The notes below the pieces were generated by a model. It had not been told where the DNA came from. It made no database searches and was given only the letters and a program-made list of their open reading frames with translations. The position numbers and the translations under genes were made by a program. Shown here piece after piece: positions 41,782 to 51,795 of a stretch of DNA of 64,000 nt (positions are counted from its first letter, which is position 1; each line of letters begins with the position of its first letter). Origin of the DNA: an uncultured Clostridia bacterium (GTDB lineage: Bacteria; Bacillota; Clostridia; TANB77; CAG-508); the NCBI GenBank assembly GCA_934169575.1, contig CAKPOA010000003.1, positions 1 to 64,000 on the forward strand, in the 5' to 3' direction.

Positions 41782-41786
41782 AAATA

Positions 41787-41812
41787 AATAGAGATGCAAA
41801 AGCATCTCTATT
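41787..41812. terminator. Bidirectional terminator between the DUF4160 cassette and murC
   Basis: Same 26-base hairpin as at 41109-41134 (AATAGAGATGC-AAAA-GCATCTCTATT). The murC stop codon lies within its right arm. Confidence 0.85.
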
Positions 41813-43193
41813 GTTGATCAACTAACATATTTCCAATTTTTGTAACAGTTCCTGCACCAAGTGTAAGAACAATATCATTTGGTTTAACGTTTTCTTTTAA
41901 ATAATTAACACATTGTTCAAAATCAGGAATATATTTTGCATCTTTACCTAAAAGTTTAATTTTATTAGTTAAATCTTCAGAAGTAACACCATAAGTATTC
42001 ATTTCTCTTGCAGCATAAATATCTAAAATTATTATATTATCAAAATTTAATAAAGCTTTTGCAAAATCATCCATTAAAAGTTTGGTTCTACTATATGTGT
42101 GTGGTTGAAAAACAACCCATGATTTATTATATTTCTTATTCATTAAAGCCTTTGCAGTTGCAATAATTTCTGTAGGGTGGTGACCATAATCATCAAAAAC
42201 ATTTGCACCATTAACTTGACCTTTATATTCAAACCTACGACCAACACCTGTAAATTTTGCCAAACCATTTTTTATATTTTCTGCTGAAATACCATATTCA
42301 TTACATAATGCAATACAGCCTAAAGAATTCAAAACATTATGCATTCCTGCAACATTAAGTTTAATTCTTTCAAAAAATTTATCATGACAATAAACATCAA
42401 ATTCAGGAAAACCATTTTCATCAAATGCAATATTGACTGCAAAAAAATCAACATCTTTATTTGTAATACCATATGTTAAAGATTTTGCGTGTGTAGACAT
42501 TGGTAGATCAAGACAATTTTTATCATCACCATTAACAACCAAAATACCATCATTTGGCAATAACTTAACATATTTCACAAAAGCTTTTTTAACATTTTCA
42601 AAAGTTTTAAAATAATCTAAATGGTCATTATCTATGTTTAAGATAATTTCAGCTTTAGGACTAAATTTTAAAAAGCTTTCAACATATTCACAAGCCTCAA
42701 TAATAAAATATTCACTATTTCCAACTTTATAATTTCCGTTAATTTGTTTAAGTTCAGCACCAACTTGGATACTTGGATCTTTTAAAGCCTCTAAGAAACA
42801 AAGAGAAACCATAGAAGTAGTTGTGCTTTTTCCATGTGTACCTGCAACTGTAATTGTATCTGTATAACATCTTGTAAGTTCACCCAAAAAAGTAGAACGC
42901 TCAACTATAGGAATATTAAGCTCTTTTGCTTTTTGCAATTCAACATTATCGCTTTTAACAGCTGCTGTATATACAACAACATCACTTCCAATTACATTTT
43001 CTGGTTTATGTCCAATTATAACTTTTATACCTGTCTGTTTTAATTTTTCAGTAACATCAGTTTCTTCATTTGAACTTCCTGTAACTTCAAATCCCCAATT
43101 ATGAAGAATTTCAGCAATACCACTCATGCTTACTCCACCAATTCCTACCATATGTATTTTTTTATATTTTTTAATTTTTTCTATATTTGGCAT
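41808..43193 (-). CDS. murC: UDP-N-acetylmuramate--L-alanine ligase
   Basis: Adds L-Ala to UDP-MurNAc, the first amino acid of the peptidoglycan stem. The 461-residue length is normal. The N-terminal Rossmann motif is HMVGIGGVSMSGIAEIL, the ATP loop is TVAGTHGKSTTTSMVSLCF, and further Mur signatures are LNIDNDHLDYF and FDDYGHHPTEI. It is a single gene on the minus strand; GGGAGTGAGA lies before the ATG. The 107 bases upstream to the MITE-like element hold a terminator for rpmB. Confidence 0.96.
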   Translation of the reverse strand: MPNIEKIKKYKKIHMVGIGGVSMSGIAEILHNWGFEVTGSSNEETDVTEKLKQTGIKVIIGHKPENVIGSDVVVYTAAVKSDNVELQKAKELNIPIVERSTFLGELTRCYTDTITVAGTHGKSTTTSMVSLCFLEALKDPSIQVGAELKQINGNYKVGNSEYFIIEACEYVESFLKFSPKAEIILNIDNDHLDYFKTFENVKKAFVKYVKLLPNDGILVVNGDDKNCLDLPMSTHAKSLTYGITNKDVDFFAVNIAFDENGFPEFDVYCHDKFFERIKLNVAGMHNVLNSLGCIALCNEYGISAENIKNGLAKFTGVGRRFEYKGQVNGANVFDDYGHHPTEIIATAKALMNKKYNKSWVVFQPHTYSRTKLLMDDFAKALLNFDNIIILDIYAAREMNTYGVTSEDLTNKIKLLGKDAKYIPDFEQCVNYLKENVKPNDIVLTLGAGTVTKIGNMLVDQQ

Positions 43194-43272
43194 TTATTCT
43201 CACTCCCTGTAATATTATTATACTATTTTTCTATTATATACTTATATTATTAAAAATTCAATAATTTTGTGA

Positions 43273-43298
43273 AAAAAAAAAGAGCCTCCGCTCTTTTT
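43273..43298 (-). terminator. Terminator of rpmB
   Basis: AAAAAGAGC and GCTCTTTTT with loop CTCC, flanked by A and T tracts. Read on the minus strand it ends transcripts from rpmB that pass through the inserted element; it can also act on the plus strand. Confidence 0.75.
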
Positions 43299-43300
43299 AT

Positions 43301-43508
43301 GTTATAAGTTAACGTATAAATTTAAACTTGAATATTTATATTGTATTATTTTTTCATACTTTGCAGTCGCAATTTCCATATTAAAAATTAATATAATGAA
43401 AATTGCTCCAATCGCACTCACATATGTTCGTTTGATCGCTTACGCAGTATTCTAAAATAATATAATATAAATATTCAAGTAATAGATTTAAATTAGCTGA
43501 CTTATATC
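43301..43508 (-). repeat. MITE-like palindromic element, copy B
   Basis: About 208 bp in the opposite orientation to the 63.7-kb copy. The core is nearly identical (TTTGCAGTCGCAATTTCCAT; CGTTTGATCGCTTACGCAGT). The arms are inverted repeats of each other (TTGAATATTTATATT and AATATAAATATTCAA) but differ from those of the other copies, so arm and core have evolved separately. It lies between rpmB and its terminator. No target duplication was recognised. Confidence 0.85.
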
Positions 43509-43515
43509 ATCTTTA

Positions 43516-43716
43516 TTATGATACTCTTGTTACTTTTCCGTTTTTTAAACATTTGGCACATACTTTTATTCTTTTAACTTCACCATTAACATCAGCTTTA
43601 ACACTTCTTAAATTTGGTTTCCAAGTACGACCATTTCTTTTACTTATATGTGAACGAGTAATACTAAGTTTGTTTCCATGAACTGGTTCTTTTTGACATA
43701 CTGCACATTTAGCCAT
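43516..43716 (-). CDS. rpmB: 50S ribosomal protein L28
   Basis: A 66-residue ribosomal protein with MAKCAVCQKEPVHGNKLSIT, HISKRNGRTWKPNL and the C-terminal KVCAKCLKNGK. Two CxxC pairs make this the zinc-binding form of L28, which zinc limitation typically replaces. The ATG at 43716 is used, with AGGAGGTG about 9 bases before; an in-frame upstream ATG lies within that site's spacing and would add four residues. Single gene, divergent from tig. Confidence 0.95.
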   Translation of the reverse strand: MAKCAVCQKEPVHGNKLSITRSHISKRNGRTWKPNLRSVKADVNGEVKRIKVCAKCLKNGKVTRVS

Positions 43717-43820
43717 ATTTAATTGCACCTCCTAAAATTAAAAAATAAATTGACTATATCCAATTTTATCACAAATTTTAATAAAATACAAGTTAATTTT
43801 GAAATATTTTTGAAAATTTG

Positions 43821-43848
43821 TTGCAATTTGCCAAAAATATGATATAAT
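43821..43848 (+). promoter_or_regulatory. Promoter of the tig-clpP-clpX operon
   Basis: TTGCAA at 43821-43826 and TATAAT at 43843-43848, spacing 16 bp. Confidence 0.7.
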
Positions 43849-43904
43849 AAATAGGCTAGAAAGCAAAAAATAAAAAAATCAACATAATGAAAGGAAGATT
43901 TTAA

Positions 43905-45197
43905 ATGAGTAGTAAAGTTGAAAAAACAAAAAATGCAAATGAAATAAAAATAGAAATAAAGATAGATGCAGAAAAATTTGATAATGCAATCAAAAAGGTA
44001 TATTTTCAAAGCGCAAAATATTTTAATATACCTGGATTTAGAAAAGGTAAAGCACCACAAGCAATTGTAGAAAAATATTATGGAAAAGAAATTTTTTATG
44101 AAGATGCATTTAATGAAATAGCAGAAGATGAATATAAAAAAGCAATAGAAGATAATAAATTAGATGTTGTAAGTAAACCTGAAATAGACATTGTAAAAAT
44201 GGAAAAAGGACAAGATTTAATATTTACAGCAACAGTTCAAACAAAACCAGATTCAAAATTAGATAAATACAAAGGTATAGAAATTGACAAAATAGAGTAT
44301 AATGTAAAAGCAAGTGATGTAAAAGAAGAATTGAAAAAAATGCAAGAAAAAAATGCAAGAATTATAAGTGTTGAAGATTCACCTGTAAAAAATGGAAACA
44401 TCACAATAATTGATTTTGAAGGTTTCGCAGATGGAAAAGCATTTGATGGTGGAAAAGCTGAAAACTATGAATTAGAAATCGGAAGTGGAGCATTTATACC
44501 TGGATTTGAAGAACAAATTATAGGTATGAAAGTTGGAGATGAAAAAGACATAGTTGTAAAATTCCCAGAAGATTATCATGCTAAAGAATTAGCTGGAAAA
44601 GATGCAACATTTAAAGTGAAGTTACATGAAATAAAGAAAAAAGAATTACCAGAACTAGATGATGAATTTGCTAAAGATGTTAGTGAATTTGATACATTAG
44701 AAGAATTAAAGAAAAGTATCAAAGAAAGACTTGAAAAATTAAATAAACAAAAAGAAGATGCAGAAAAAAGAGATGCTGTTATAAATGCTATTGTTGAGAA
44801 TCTTGAAGTTGAGATTCAATCAGGAATGATAGAAGTTGAAATAGATAATATGATAGCAGACATGGAACAAAGAATGTCATATCAAGGTCTAAGATTAGAA
44901 CAATACTTAAAAATGCTTAATAAAACAGTAGAACAATTAAGAACAGAATATGAACCTGTTGCAATTAATTCAATTAAATCAAGATTAGCATTAGAAAAAG
45001 TTATAGAAAATGAAAAAATTGATGCAACAGATGAAGAGATAAATAATAAAATTGAAGAAATGGCTAAAAATTATGGTAAAAAACCAGAAGAACTACAAGA
45101 AAATAAAAACTTAAAGAACTACATAATAGAAGGAATTAAAAATGAAAAAGCAATTGACTTTTTAATTAAAAATTCTAAAACAAAAAAGACAAAATAA
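43905..45197 (+). CDS. tig: Trigger factor
   Basis: A 430-residue ribosome-associated chaperone and peptidyl-prolyl isomerase. The N-terminal ribosome-binding signature is PGFRKGKAP (about 43-51), the FKBP-type PPIase domain lies at about 160-245 ([32 protein letters not shown]), and the helical C-terminal substrate cradle follows. AAAGGAAG precedes the ATG. Operon order tig-clpP-clpX is typical of Firmicutes and many other bacteria, with spacings of 13 and 10 bases. Confidence 0.97.
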   Translation: MSSKVEKTKNANEIKIEIKIDAEKFDNAIKKVYFQSAKYFNIPGFRKGKAPQAIVEKYYGKEIFYEDAFNEIAEDEYKKAIEDNKLDVVSKPEIDIVKMEKGQDLIFTATVQTKPDSKLDKYKGIEIDKIEYNVKASDVKEELKKMQEKNARIISVEDSPVKNGNITIIDFEGFADGKAFDGGKAENYELEIGSGAFIPGFEEQIIGMKVGDEKDIVVKFPEDYHAKELAGKDATFKVKLHEIKKKELPELDDEFAKDVSEFDTLEELKKSIKERLEKLNKQKEDAEKRDAVINAIVENLEVEIQSGMIEVEIDNMIADMEQRMSYQGLRLEQYLKMLNKTVEQLRTEYEPVAINSIKSRLALEKVIENEKIDATDEEINNKIEEMAKNYGKKPEELQENKNLKNYIIEGIKNEKAIDFLIKNSKTKKTK

Positions 45198-45210
45198 GGG
45201 AGGAATTTTA

Positions 45211-45813
45211 ATGATAAATAATAGTTTAGTTCCATATGTAATTGAACAAACTAATAAAGGGGAAAGATCTTATGATATTTTTTCAAGATTATTGAAAGAT
45301 AGAATAATATTTTTAGGAGAAGATGTAAATGCTACAACAGCAAGTTTAGTTGTTGCACAATTACTATTTTTAGAATCTGAAGATCCAGATAAAGAAATAT
45401 ATTTGTATATAAATTCACCTGGAGGAAGTGTAACAGATGGTTTAGCAATTGTAGATACAATGAATTATATCAAATGTCCTGTATCAACAACATGCTTAGG
45501 ATTAGCAGCAAGTTTTGGTGCTGTACTTCTAGCAAATGGTGAAAAAGGTAAAAGATATGCAACTCCAAATGCAGAAATATTAATACATCAACCATTAATA
45601 GGAGGAAATGGAATATCAGGTCAGACTACAGATATAAAAATTCATGCAGAACAAATGATAAAAACCAGAGAAAGACTTACTAAAATTTTGAGTGACACAA
45701 CAGGTCAACCATTAGAAAGAGTTATGCAAGATACTGAAAGAGATCATTATATGACAGCTGAAGAAGCTTTAGAATATGGCTTGATTGATGAAATATTGAC
45801 AAAGAGAAAATAA
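45211..45813 (+). CDS. clpP: ATP-dependent Clp protease proteolytic subunit
   Basis: A 200-residue serine protease that forms the ClpXP/ClpCP degradation chamber. The catalytic Ser is in [11 protein letters not shown] (near residue 101, with Phe where Met is usual), His in [10 protein letters not shown], and Asp in DTERDHYM. The N-terminal propeptide region is short ([13 protein letters not shown]). AGGGAGGAAT precedes the ATG. No CtsR box was identified. Confidence 0.97.
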   Translation: MINNSLVPYVIEQTNKGERSYDIFSRLLKDRIIFLGEDVNATTASLVVAQLLFLESEDPDKEIYLYINSPGGSVTDGLAIVDTMNYIKCPVSTTCLGLAASFGAVLLANGEKGKRYATPNAEILIHQPLIGGNGISGQTTDIKIHAEQMIKTRERLTKILSDTTGQPLERVMQDTERDHYMTAEEALEYGLIDEILTKRK

Positions 45814-45823
45814 GGAGAATTTT

Positions 45824-47143
45824 ATGGTAAAAAATAACGAACTTAAAAATGTTAGATGTTCTTTTTGCGGATTGCCACAAGAAAGTGTAAGACGAATTGT
45901 TGCAGGACCAGGTGTGTATATTTGTGATGAATGTATAAATTTATGTAATAGTATAATTGAAAATGAGGATTTAGAAGATGAAGATTCAGAAAGATACACT
46001 ACTAATCAAAGTGTTCTAAGTCCACAAGAAATTAAAGATATATTAGACCAATATGTTATAGGGCAAGAGGCTGCGAAAAAAGTATTAGCAGTTGCTGTAT
46101 ATAACCATTATAAAAGGATTAATCATGAACAAAATACAAAAAATCAAGATGATGTAGAAATACAAAAAAGTAATATATTATTATTAGGTCCAACAGGTTG
46201 TGGAAAAACTCTACTTGCAAGTACATTAGCTAAAATTCTTAAAGTTCCTTTTGCTATTGCTGATGCAACAACTTTAACAGAGGCAGGATATGTTGGAGAA
46301 GATGTCGAAAATATACTTTTGAAATTAATTCAAGCTGCTGATGGAAATGTTGAAAAAGCAGAAAAAGGAATTGTATATATAGATGAAATTGATAAAATAA
46401 CTAGAAAATCTGAAAACCCATCTATAACTAGAGATGTAAGTGGAGAAGGTGTACAACAAGCGCTATTAAAAATAATAGAAGGAACTGTAGCATCTGTTCC
46501 ACCTCAAGGTGGAAGAAAACATCCACATCAAGAAATGATTCAAATTGACACATCAAATATTTTATTTATTTGCGGTGGTGCTTTTGAAGGACTTGAAAAT
46601 ATAATTCGTGATAGAACAGGTGAAAAGGGAATTGGTTTTGGTTCAAAAATTAAAAGCAATAAAGAAATTAGTAAATATGAAGTTTTTGAACAATTGTTGC
46701 CACAAGATTTACTAAGATTTGGTTTAATTCCAGAGTTTATCGGAAGATTACCTATTGTTGCAACATTAAAGGAATTAGATAAAACAGCTTTGAAAATGAT
46801 TTTAACTGAACCTAAAAATTCACTTGTAAAACAATATAAAAAATTGTTTGAAATGGATGATGTTGAACTTATTTTTGAAGATGATGCTATTTCTGCAATT
46901 GTTGATAAAGCTATTGAAAGAAAAACAGGTGCAAGAGGTTTAAGATCTATAATAGAAGAAATAATGACAGATATTATGTTTGAAATACCATCTAATCATA
47001 AAATATCTAAATGTATTATTTCAAAAGATACTGTTGAACAACATTCAAAACCTGAGATTATAATTGATGAAAGTAGGAAAATTCCTCTAATTTCTAAAAA
47101 TGAAATTAGGAAGGCAAGACCAAATAAAAGAGAAAGTGCATAA
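45824..47143 (+). CDS. clpX: ATP-dependent Clp protease ATP-binding subunit ClpX
   Basis: A 439-residue AAA+ unfoldase feeding ClpP. The N-terminal zinc domain is [11 protein letters not shown]...CDECINLC, Walker [15 protein letters not shown], Walker [12 protein letters not shown], and the sensor region [20 protein letters not shown]. The ClpP-binding IGF loop is [10 protein letters not shown]. The C-terminus is standard. It follows clpP by 10 bases and is closed by a weak hairpin. Confidence 0.97.
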   Translation: MVKNNELKNVRCSFCGLPQESVRRIVAGPGVYICDECINLCNSIIENEDLEDEDSERYTTNQSVLSPQEIKDILDQYVIGQEAAKKVLAVAVYNHYKRINHEQNTKNQDDVEIQKSNILLLGPTGCGKTLLASTLAKILKVPFAIADATTLTEAGYVGEDVENILLKLIQAADGNVEKAEKGIVYIDEIDKITRKSENPSITRDVSGEGVQQALLKIIEGTVASVPPQGGRKHPHQEMIQIDTSNILFICGGAFEGLENIIRDRTGEKGIGFGSKIKSNKEISKYEVFEQLLPQDLLRFGLIPEFIGRLPIVATLKELDKTALKMILTEPKNSLVKQYKKLFEMDDVELIFEDDAISAIVDKAIERKTGARGLRSIIEEIMTDIMFEIPSNHKISKCIISKDTVEQHSKPEIIIDESRKIPLISKNEIRKARPNKRESA

Positions 47144-47145
47144 AT

Positions 47146-47182
47146 GAAACCTTGCAAGACAGATAGTTTTGCAAGGTTTCTC
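47146..47182 (+). terminator. Hairpin after clpX
   Basis: GAAACCTTGCAA and TTGCAAGGTTTC form a 12-bp stem with an 11-nt loop. The tail (TCTATATAAT) is only moderately T-rich, so read-through into ylmH is likely. Confidence 0.6.
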
Positions 47183-47222
47183 TATATAATAAAATATATG
47201 AGAAAATAGGAAGGAAAATAAT

Positions 47223-48026
47223 ATGACTGATAAAGAATTATTACAAGAATATAAAAATCAAGATGATAGATTGTTTGTTGCAAAAGTTTTAGATAAAATA
47301 AATTTTGTAAAAACTAAGAACAAGATACAATATACAGATTTTTTAAACTTATATGAACAAGAAATGTGCCTAAATATAATGAAAAAATTAAATATAAATA
47401 AATTTTATTTTTTTGGTGGAGAAGAAAATACTGAACGAAAAATATTAGCAATTTATCCTGAAAAGTTAACTGAGGAAATGTCAAGAAAAAATGATGCAAA
47501 TGTAATTAATATAATTAGAATTGAATTGCCAAAAGAACAAAAAGGTGAATATAGTCATAGAGATTATTTAGGTGGAATTATGAAACTTGGAATTGAAAGA
47601 GAAAAAATTGGAGACATTATTACAAATGACTTCGGAGCAGATATAATTGTAAAAAATGAAATAACAAATTTTTTAGTCCAAAATCTTTCTTCTTTAACAA
47701 GGTTTCAATCTGCTGAAATTTCTGTTGTTGATTTGTCTGAAATAAAAGATGTTCAAGTATCTAAATTGGAATTATCTGCTGTAGTTATTTCTTTAAGACT
47801 GGATAATATTGTGGCTGTTCTTTCCAGAACTTCTAGAAATAAGGCTCTTGATATTATTTCTCAAGAGAGAGTTTTCCTGAATTTTAAATTGGAAACAAAA
47901 TCTTCTAAACAGGTTAAAGTTGGCGATTGTATTACTATTAGAGGGAAAGGGAGATTTGAATTTAAAGAGATTTCTGGTAATACTCGTAAAGGAAGATATG
48001 TTGTTAAATTTGATAAATATGTGTAA
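47223..48026 (+). CDS. ylmH: YlmH/RqcP2-like S4-domain RNA-binding protein
   Basis: A 267-residue protein with the conserved N-terminal YlmH core (HRDYLGGIMKLGIEREKIGD) and a C-terminal S4 RNA-binding domain (about 195-265: NKALDIISQERVFLNF, CITIRGKGRFEF). In Firmicutes ylmH is tied to the division cluster and to ribosome quality control. Here it stands apart, after clpX and before recN, so the division context is absent. AGGAAGG precedes the ATG. Confidence 0.85.
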   Translation: MTDKELLQEYKNQDDRLFVAKVLDKINFVKTKNKIQYTDFLNLYEQEMCLNIMKKLNINKFYFFGGEENTERKILAIYPEKLTEEMSRKNDANVINIIRIELPKEQKGEYSHRDYLGGIMKLGIEREKIGDIITNDFGADIIVKNEITNFLVQNLSSLTRFQSAEISVVDLSEIKDVQVSKLELSAVVISLRLDNIVAVLSRTSRNKALDIISQERVFLNFKLETKSSKQVKVGDCITIRGKGRFEFKEISGNTRKGRYVVKFDKYV

Positions 48027-48050
48027 ACAAAAAAATGTTTGTAAAAACTC

Positions 48051-48078
48051 TTGACAAATAAAAATAATGATGTATAAT
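48051..48078 (+). promoter_or_regulatory. Promoter of recN
   Basis: TTGACA at 48051-48056 and TATAAT at 48073-48078, spacing 16 bp. No LexA box was recognised. Confidence 0.8.
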
Positions 48079-48113
48079 ATTAATACCAAACAAAAGTTTA
48101 CGGAGGTATTGAT

Positions 48114-49742
48114 ATGATAACAAATTTGCATATAAAAAATATAGGAATAATAGGAGAGATTGAAATAGATTTTAATACAGGATTAAATGTATTAACAGGA
48201 GAAACTGGAGCTGGAAAGTCTTTAATAATAGGGGCATTAGGAATAATATCAGGAGGAAGATTTTCAAAAGAAATGATAAGAAATGGAGAAAATAATTCAT
48301 ATATAGAAATATGTATGTATGAACCTGAAAATGAAAATGCTATTGATGGAAATATTATTATATCAAGAGAAATAAATTTAAATGGAAGAAATATGTGCAA
48401 AATAAATGGAAGAATGGTAACTGTTAATGAATTAAAAGATTTTATGAGTGATTTTCTTGAAATACACGGACAAAATGCTAATCAAAATCTATTAAATTCA
48501 AAATATCATATAAAATATTTAGATGAATATATAGGAAAAGATGTAGAAGAACTAAAACAAAAATATTATGTGTTATATCAAAAATATAATGAAATTAAAA
48601 TACATTTAAAAGAAAATTTAGGAGATGAAAAAGAAAGGCAAAGAAAAATAGATCTATTAAATTATCAAATAAATGAAATAGAAAATGCTTGCTTAAAAAA
48701 TGGAGAAGAAGAAGAACTTGAAGAAAAAAGAAAGTTAATGATGAATGTAGAAAAAATAGAGAAAAATTTACATGAAGCACATATGTCTGTAGGAGAAAAT
48801 ACAATTGATTTTTTAAGCTCAGGAATTAGGGCATTAGAAAAAATTGAACAAATAGATACAAAATATGAAGATATTGCAAATAGGTTGAAGAGTGTATATT
48901 ATGAAATACAAGAAATATCAAGAGATATAGCATATTATAAAGATGAAGTATATTTTGATGAACAAGAAAGAAATGATGTTGAAACAAGGCTTGATTTAAT
49001 ATATTCTTTAAAAAGAAAATATGGAAATACAATAGAAGAAATCTTAGAATATTGTAGACAAGTAAAAGATGAAGTATATAGAATTGAAAATCTTGAAGAT
49101 AGTATTAATAAATTAAAAAAAGAACAAAAAGATTTAGAAGAAAATATGGAGATTATTGCAAAACAAATAAATCAATTAAGAAAAGAAAAAGGTGGTATAT
49201 TAAGTAAACAAATTAACCAAAATTTGCAAGAGTTAGAAATGAAAAATGCAAAAGTAAATATTTGTGTTGAATATCAACCAGAATTTTTTGAAAATGGGAA
49301 AGATAAAGTTAATATAAATATTACAACAAATGTTGGTGAGGAAGAAAAAGAGCTTAGCAAAATTGCATCAGGTGGTGAAATGTCAAGAATAATGCTTGCA
49401 ATAAAAACTGTTCTTGCATCTTCAGATGAAATGCCAATATTAGTATTTGATGAAATAGATACAGGTATTAGTGGAAAAGCTGCAAATTCTGTTGCAGAAA
49501 AATTAAGCGAGATTTCTAAAAAACATCAAGTTTTATGTATTTCTCATTTACCTAATATTGCTGCACTTGGAGATTATAATTATTTTATAAGTAAAAAAAT
49601 AAAAAATAATAGAACTAATACTAGTATTAAGTTATTAAATGAAAATGAAATTATAAAAGAAATTGCAAGAATTTCTTCTGGTGAAGTAAATGATACAACA
49701 ATAAAATATGCTACAGAACTTAGAAATAAAAAAGTAAGTTAG
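48114..49742 (+). CDS. recN: DNA repair protein RecN
   Basis: A 542-residue SMC-like ATPase acting early at double-strand breaks. Walker A is LTGETGAGKSLIIGAL, an N-terminal coiled coil and a C-terminal coiled coil run through about 150-370 (rich in E, K and L, e.g. EEELEEKRKLMMNVEK), and the ABC signature ELSKIASGGEMSRIMLAIK and Walker B LVFDEIDTGISGKAA follow. Cells use it with RecA. A CGGAGG site precedes the ATG. It has its own promoter. Confidence 0.95.
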   Translation: MITNLHIKNIGIIGEIEIDFNTGLNVLTGETGAGKSLIIGALGIISGGRFSKEMIRNGENNSYIEICMYEPENENAIDGNIIISREINLNGRNMCKINGRMVTVNELKDFMSDFLEIHGQNANQNLLNSKYHIKYLDEYIGKDVEELKQKYYVLYQKYNEIKIHLKENLGDEKERQRKIDLLNYQINEIENACLKNGEEEELEEKRKLMMNVEKIEKNLHEAHMSVGENTIDFLSSGIRALEKIEQIDTKYEDIANRLKSVYYEIQEISRDIAYYKDEVYFDEQERNDVETRLDLIYSLKRKYGNTIEEILEYCRQVKDEVYRIENLEDSINKLKKEQKDLEENMEIIAKQINQLRKEKGGILSKQINQNLQELEMKNAKVNICVEYQPEFFENGKDKVNINITTNVGEEEKELSKIASGGEMSRIMLAIKTVLASSDEMPILVFDEIDTGISGKAANSVAEKLSEISKKHQVLCISHLPNIAALGDYNYFISKKIKNNRTNTSIKLLNENEIIKEIARISSGEVNDTTIKYATELRNKKVS

Positions 49743-49804
49743 AATAATATTGTTATCAAATGTGCAAATGTGGCCAAAAATCAAAAAAATATTAAAACAT
49801 TATG

Positions 49805-49833
49805 TTGATAAATGCTGGAAAATATGGTAAAAT
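49805..49833 (+). promoter_or_regulatory. Promoter of dxs
   Basis: TTGATA at 49805-49810 and TAAAAT at 49828-49833, spacing 17 bp. Confidence 0.6.
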
Positions 49834-49868
49834 ATTGGAAAACTTAATTGTAAAGGAATGTGACTATT

Positions 49869-51752
49869 ATGTTGGAAGAAATAAATAATGCAGAAGATTT
49901 GAAAAAATTAAATTTAGGACAAAAAAACATTTTAGCACAAGAGATAAGGGAATATATAATAAAAACAGTATCAGAAAATGGAGGACATTTAGCATCAAAT
50001 TTAGGTGTAGTTGAATTAACTATTGCACTCCATGATGTATTTGATATAGGAAAAGACAAAATAGTATGGGACGTAGGTCATCAGACATATGTTCATAAAA
50101 TACTAACAGGAAGAAAAGAAAAACTAAAAACATTAAGAAAACTTAATGGTATTGCAGGTTTTCCAAAAACAAGTGAGAATGAAGCAGATTGTTTTAATAC
50201 AGGTCATAGTAGTACATCAATTTCTGCCGCAATGGGTATGGCTGTTGCAAGAGATTTAAAAGGTGGAAACAATTCTGTTATTGCTGTTATTGGTGATGGT
50301 GCATTAACAGGAGGAATGGCATTAGAAGCTTTAAATCATGCTGGAAGTATGAAAACTAAAATGATAGTAATTTTAAATGATAATGAAATGAGTATATCTA
50401 AAAATATTGGCGGAGTAAATCTATTATTAAGTAAATTAAGATCAAGAAAAATATATACAAGATCTAATCAATCTGGAAGAAAAATAATAGAAAGTATCCC
50501 TAAAGTTGGTGAATTTACTGTTAAAGTAGTAAGAAGACTTAAAAAAAGTATAAAACAATTAATTATACCAAAAATGTTTTTTGAAGATATTGGTTTTAAG
50601 TATCTAGGACCTGTAGATGGGCATAATATAGAAGATTTAGAATATTTATTATCAAGAGCAAAAGAGCTTGATGAACCTGTACTTATACATGTATTAACTA
50701 AAAAAGGAAAAGGCTATAAATTTGCTGAAGAAAATCCAGATATCTATCATAGTATATCAAGTTTTGATATAGAAACAGGAAAGCCTAAAAAAAGTAAAAA
50801 AATAGATTATTCAGCTGTATTTGGAAAAAAAATAATTGAGCTTGCAGAAAATAACAATAAAATAGTTGCAATCACAGCTGCTATGAGAGATGGAACAGGA
50901 TTAAAGGAATTTTCCCAAAAATATCCTAAAAGATTTTTTGATGTTGGAATTGCTGAACAACATGCTTTAACTTTTGCAGCAGGACTTGCAAAAGAAGGAA
51001 TGATACCATTTGTACCAATTTATTCATCATTTTATCAAAGAGCATATGATCAAGTAATACATGATATTTGTTTGCAAAATTTACCTGTAATAATGTGTGT
51101 AGATAGAGCTGGAATTGTAGGAAGTGATGGAGAAACACACCAAGGTTTATATGATATGGCATTTTTCAATTTAATACCTAATATTACCATAATGGCACCA
51201 AAAGATTTTAAAGAATTAGAAAAAATGATGGAATATGCTATTACTTTAAAAAGACCAGTGGTTATAAGATATCCAAGAGGTGGAGAAAGTAATTTTAAAT
51301 TTACTAAATGTCAAGACATTCAATTAAAAAAAGCTGAAATTTTAAGAAAAGGAAGAGATGCCACAATTATTGCTATTGGTAAAACTGTTTCAAAAGCAAT
51401 GGAAGTTGCAAATATTTTGAAAAAAGATCATATAAATGTTGAGGTTATAAATGCTAGGTTTTTAAAACCAATTGATAATTATAAAATTATGAATTCAATT
51501 TACAGAACAAATTTTGTAATTACAATTGAAGATGGAACAAGTATTGGTGGTTTAGGAACTACTATAAAGAGTTTAATTCAAGATAAAAATGTAAAAAATG
51601 TTGTACATAAAAGTTTTGCATACCCTGATAAATTTATTCAGCATGGTACACCAGAAGAACTGGAAAAATTATATGGGCTTGATGCACAAAGTATTGCTAA
51701 ATATATAAAATATAAAATTAATTTAAAAAATAAAAAGTATAAATTATCATAA
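49869..51752 (+). CDS. dxs: 1-deoxy-D-xylulose-5-phosphate synthase
   Basis: First enzyme of the MEP isoprenoid pathway: pyruvate plus glyceraldehyde-3-phosphate to DXP, with thiamine diphosphate. The 627-residue protein has the ThDP/Mg2+ motif VIGDGALTGGMALEALN, the N-terminal HQTYVHKILTGR, and the pyrimidine-domain motifs DVGIAEQHALTFAAG and DRAGIVGSDGETHQG. The start ATG 49869 is placed after AAAGGAATG; the earlier GTG 49860 is too close to that site. It is followed after 43 bases by ytfI. Confidence 0.96.
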   Translation: MLEEINNAEDLKKLNLGQKNILAQEIREYIIKTVSENGGHLASNLGVVELTIALHDVFDIGKDKIVWDVGHQTYVHKILTGRKEKLKTLRKLNGIAGFPKTSENEADCFNTGHSSTSISAAMGMAVARDLKGGNNSVIAVIGDGALTGGMALEALNHAGSMKTKMIVILNDNEMSISKNIGGVNLLLSKLRSRKIYTRSNQSGRKIIESIPKVGEFTVKVVRRLKKSIKQLIIPKMFFEDIGFKYLGPVDGHNIEDLEYLLSRAKELDEPVLIHVLTKKGKGYKFAEENPDIYHSISSFDIETGKPKKSKKIDYSAVFGKKIIELAENNNKIVAITAAMRDGTGLKEFSQKYPKRFFDVGIAEQHALTFAAGLAKEGMIPFVPIYSSFYQRAYDQVIHDICLQNLPVIMCVDRAGIVGSDGETHQGLYDMAFFNLIPNITIMAPKDFKELEKMMEYAITLKRPVVIRYPRGGESNFKFTKCQDIQLKKAEILRKGRDATIIAIGKTVSKAMEVANILKKDHINVEVINARFLKPIDNYKIMNSIYRTNFVITIEDGTSIGGLGTTIKSLIQDKNVKNVVHKSFAYPDKFIQHGTPEELEKLYGLDAQSIAKYIKYKINLKNKKYKLS

Positions 51753-51795
51753 TTTGGAAAAAATAATATTATACACTTTAAGAAAGGTGATAATA

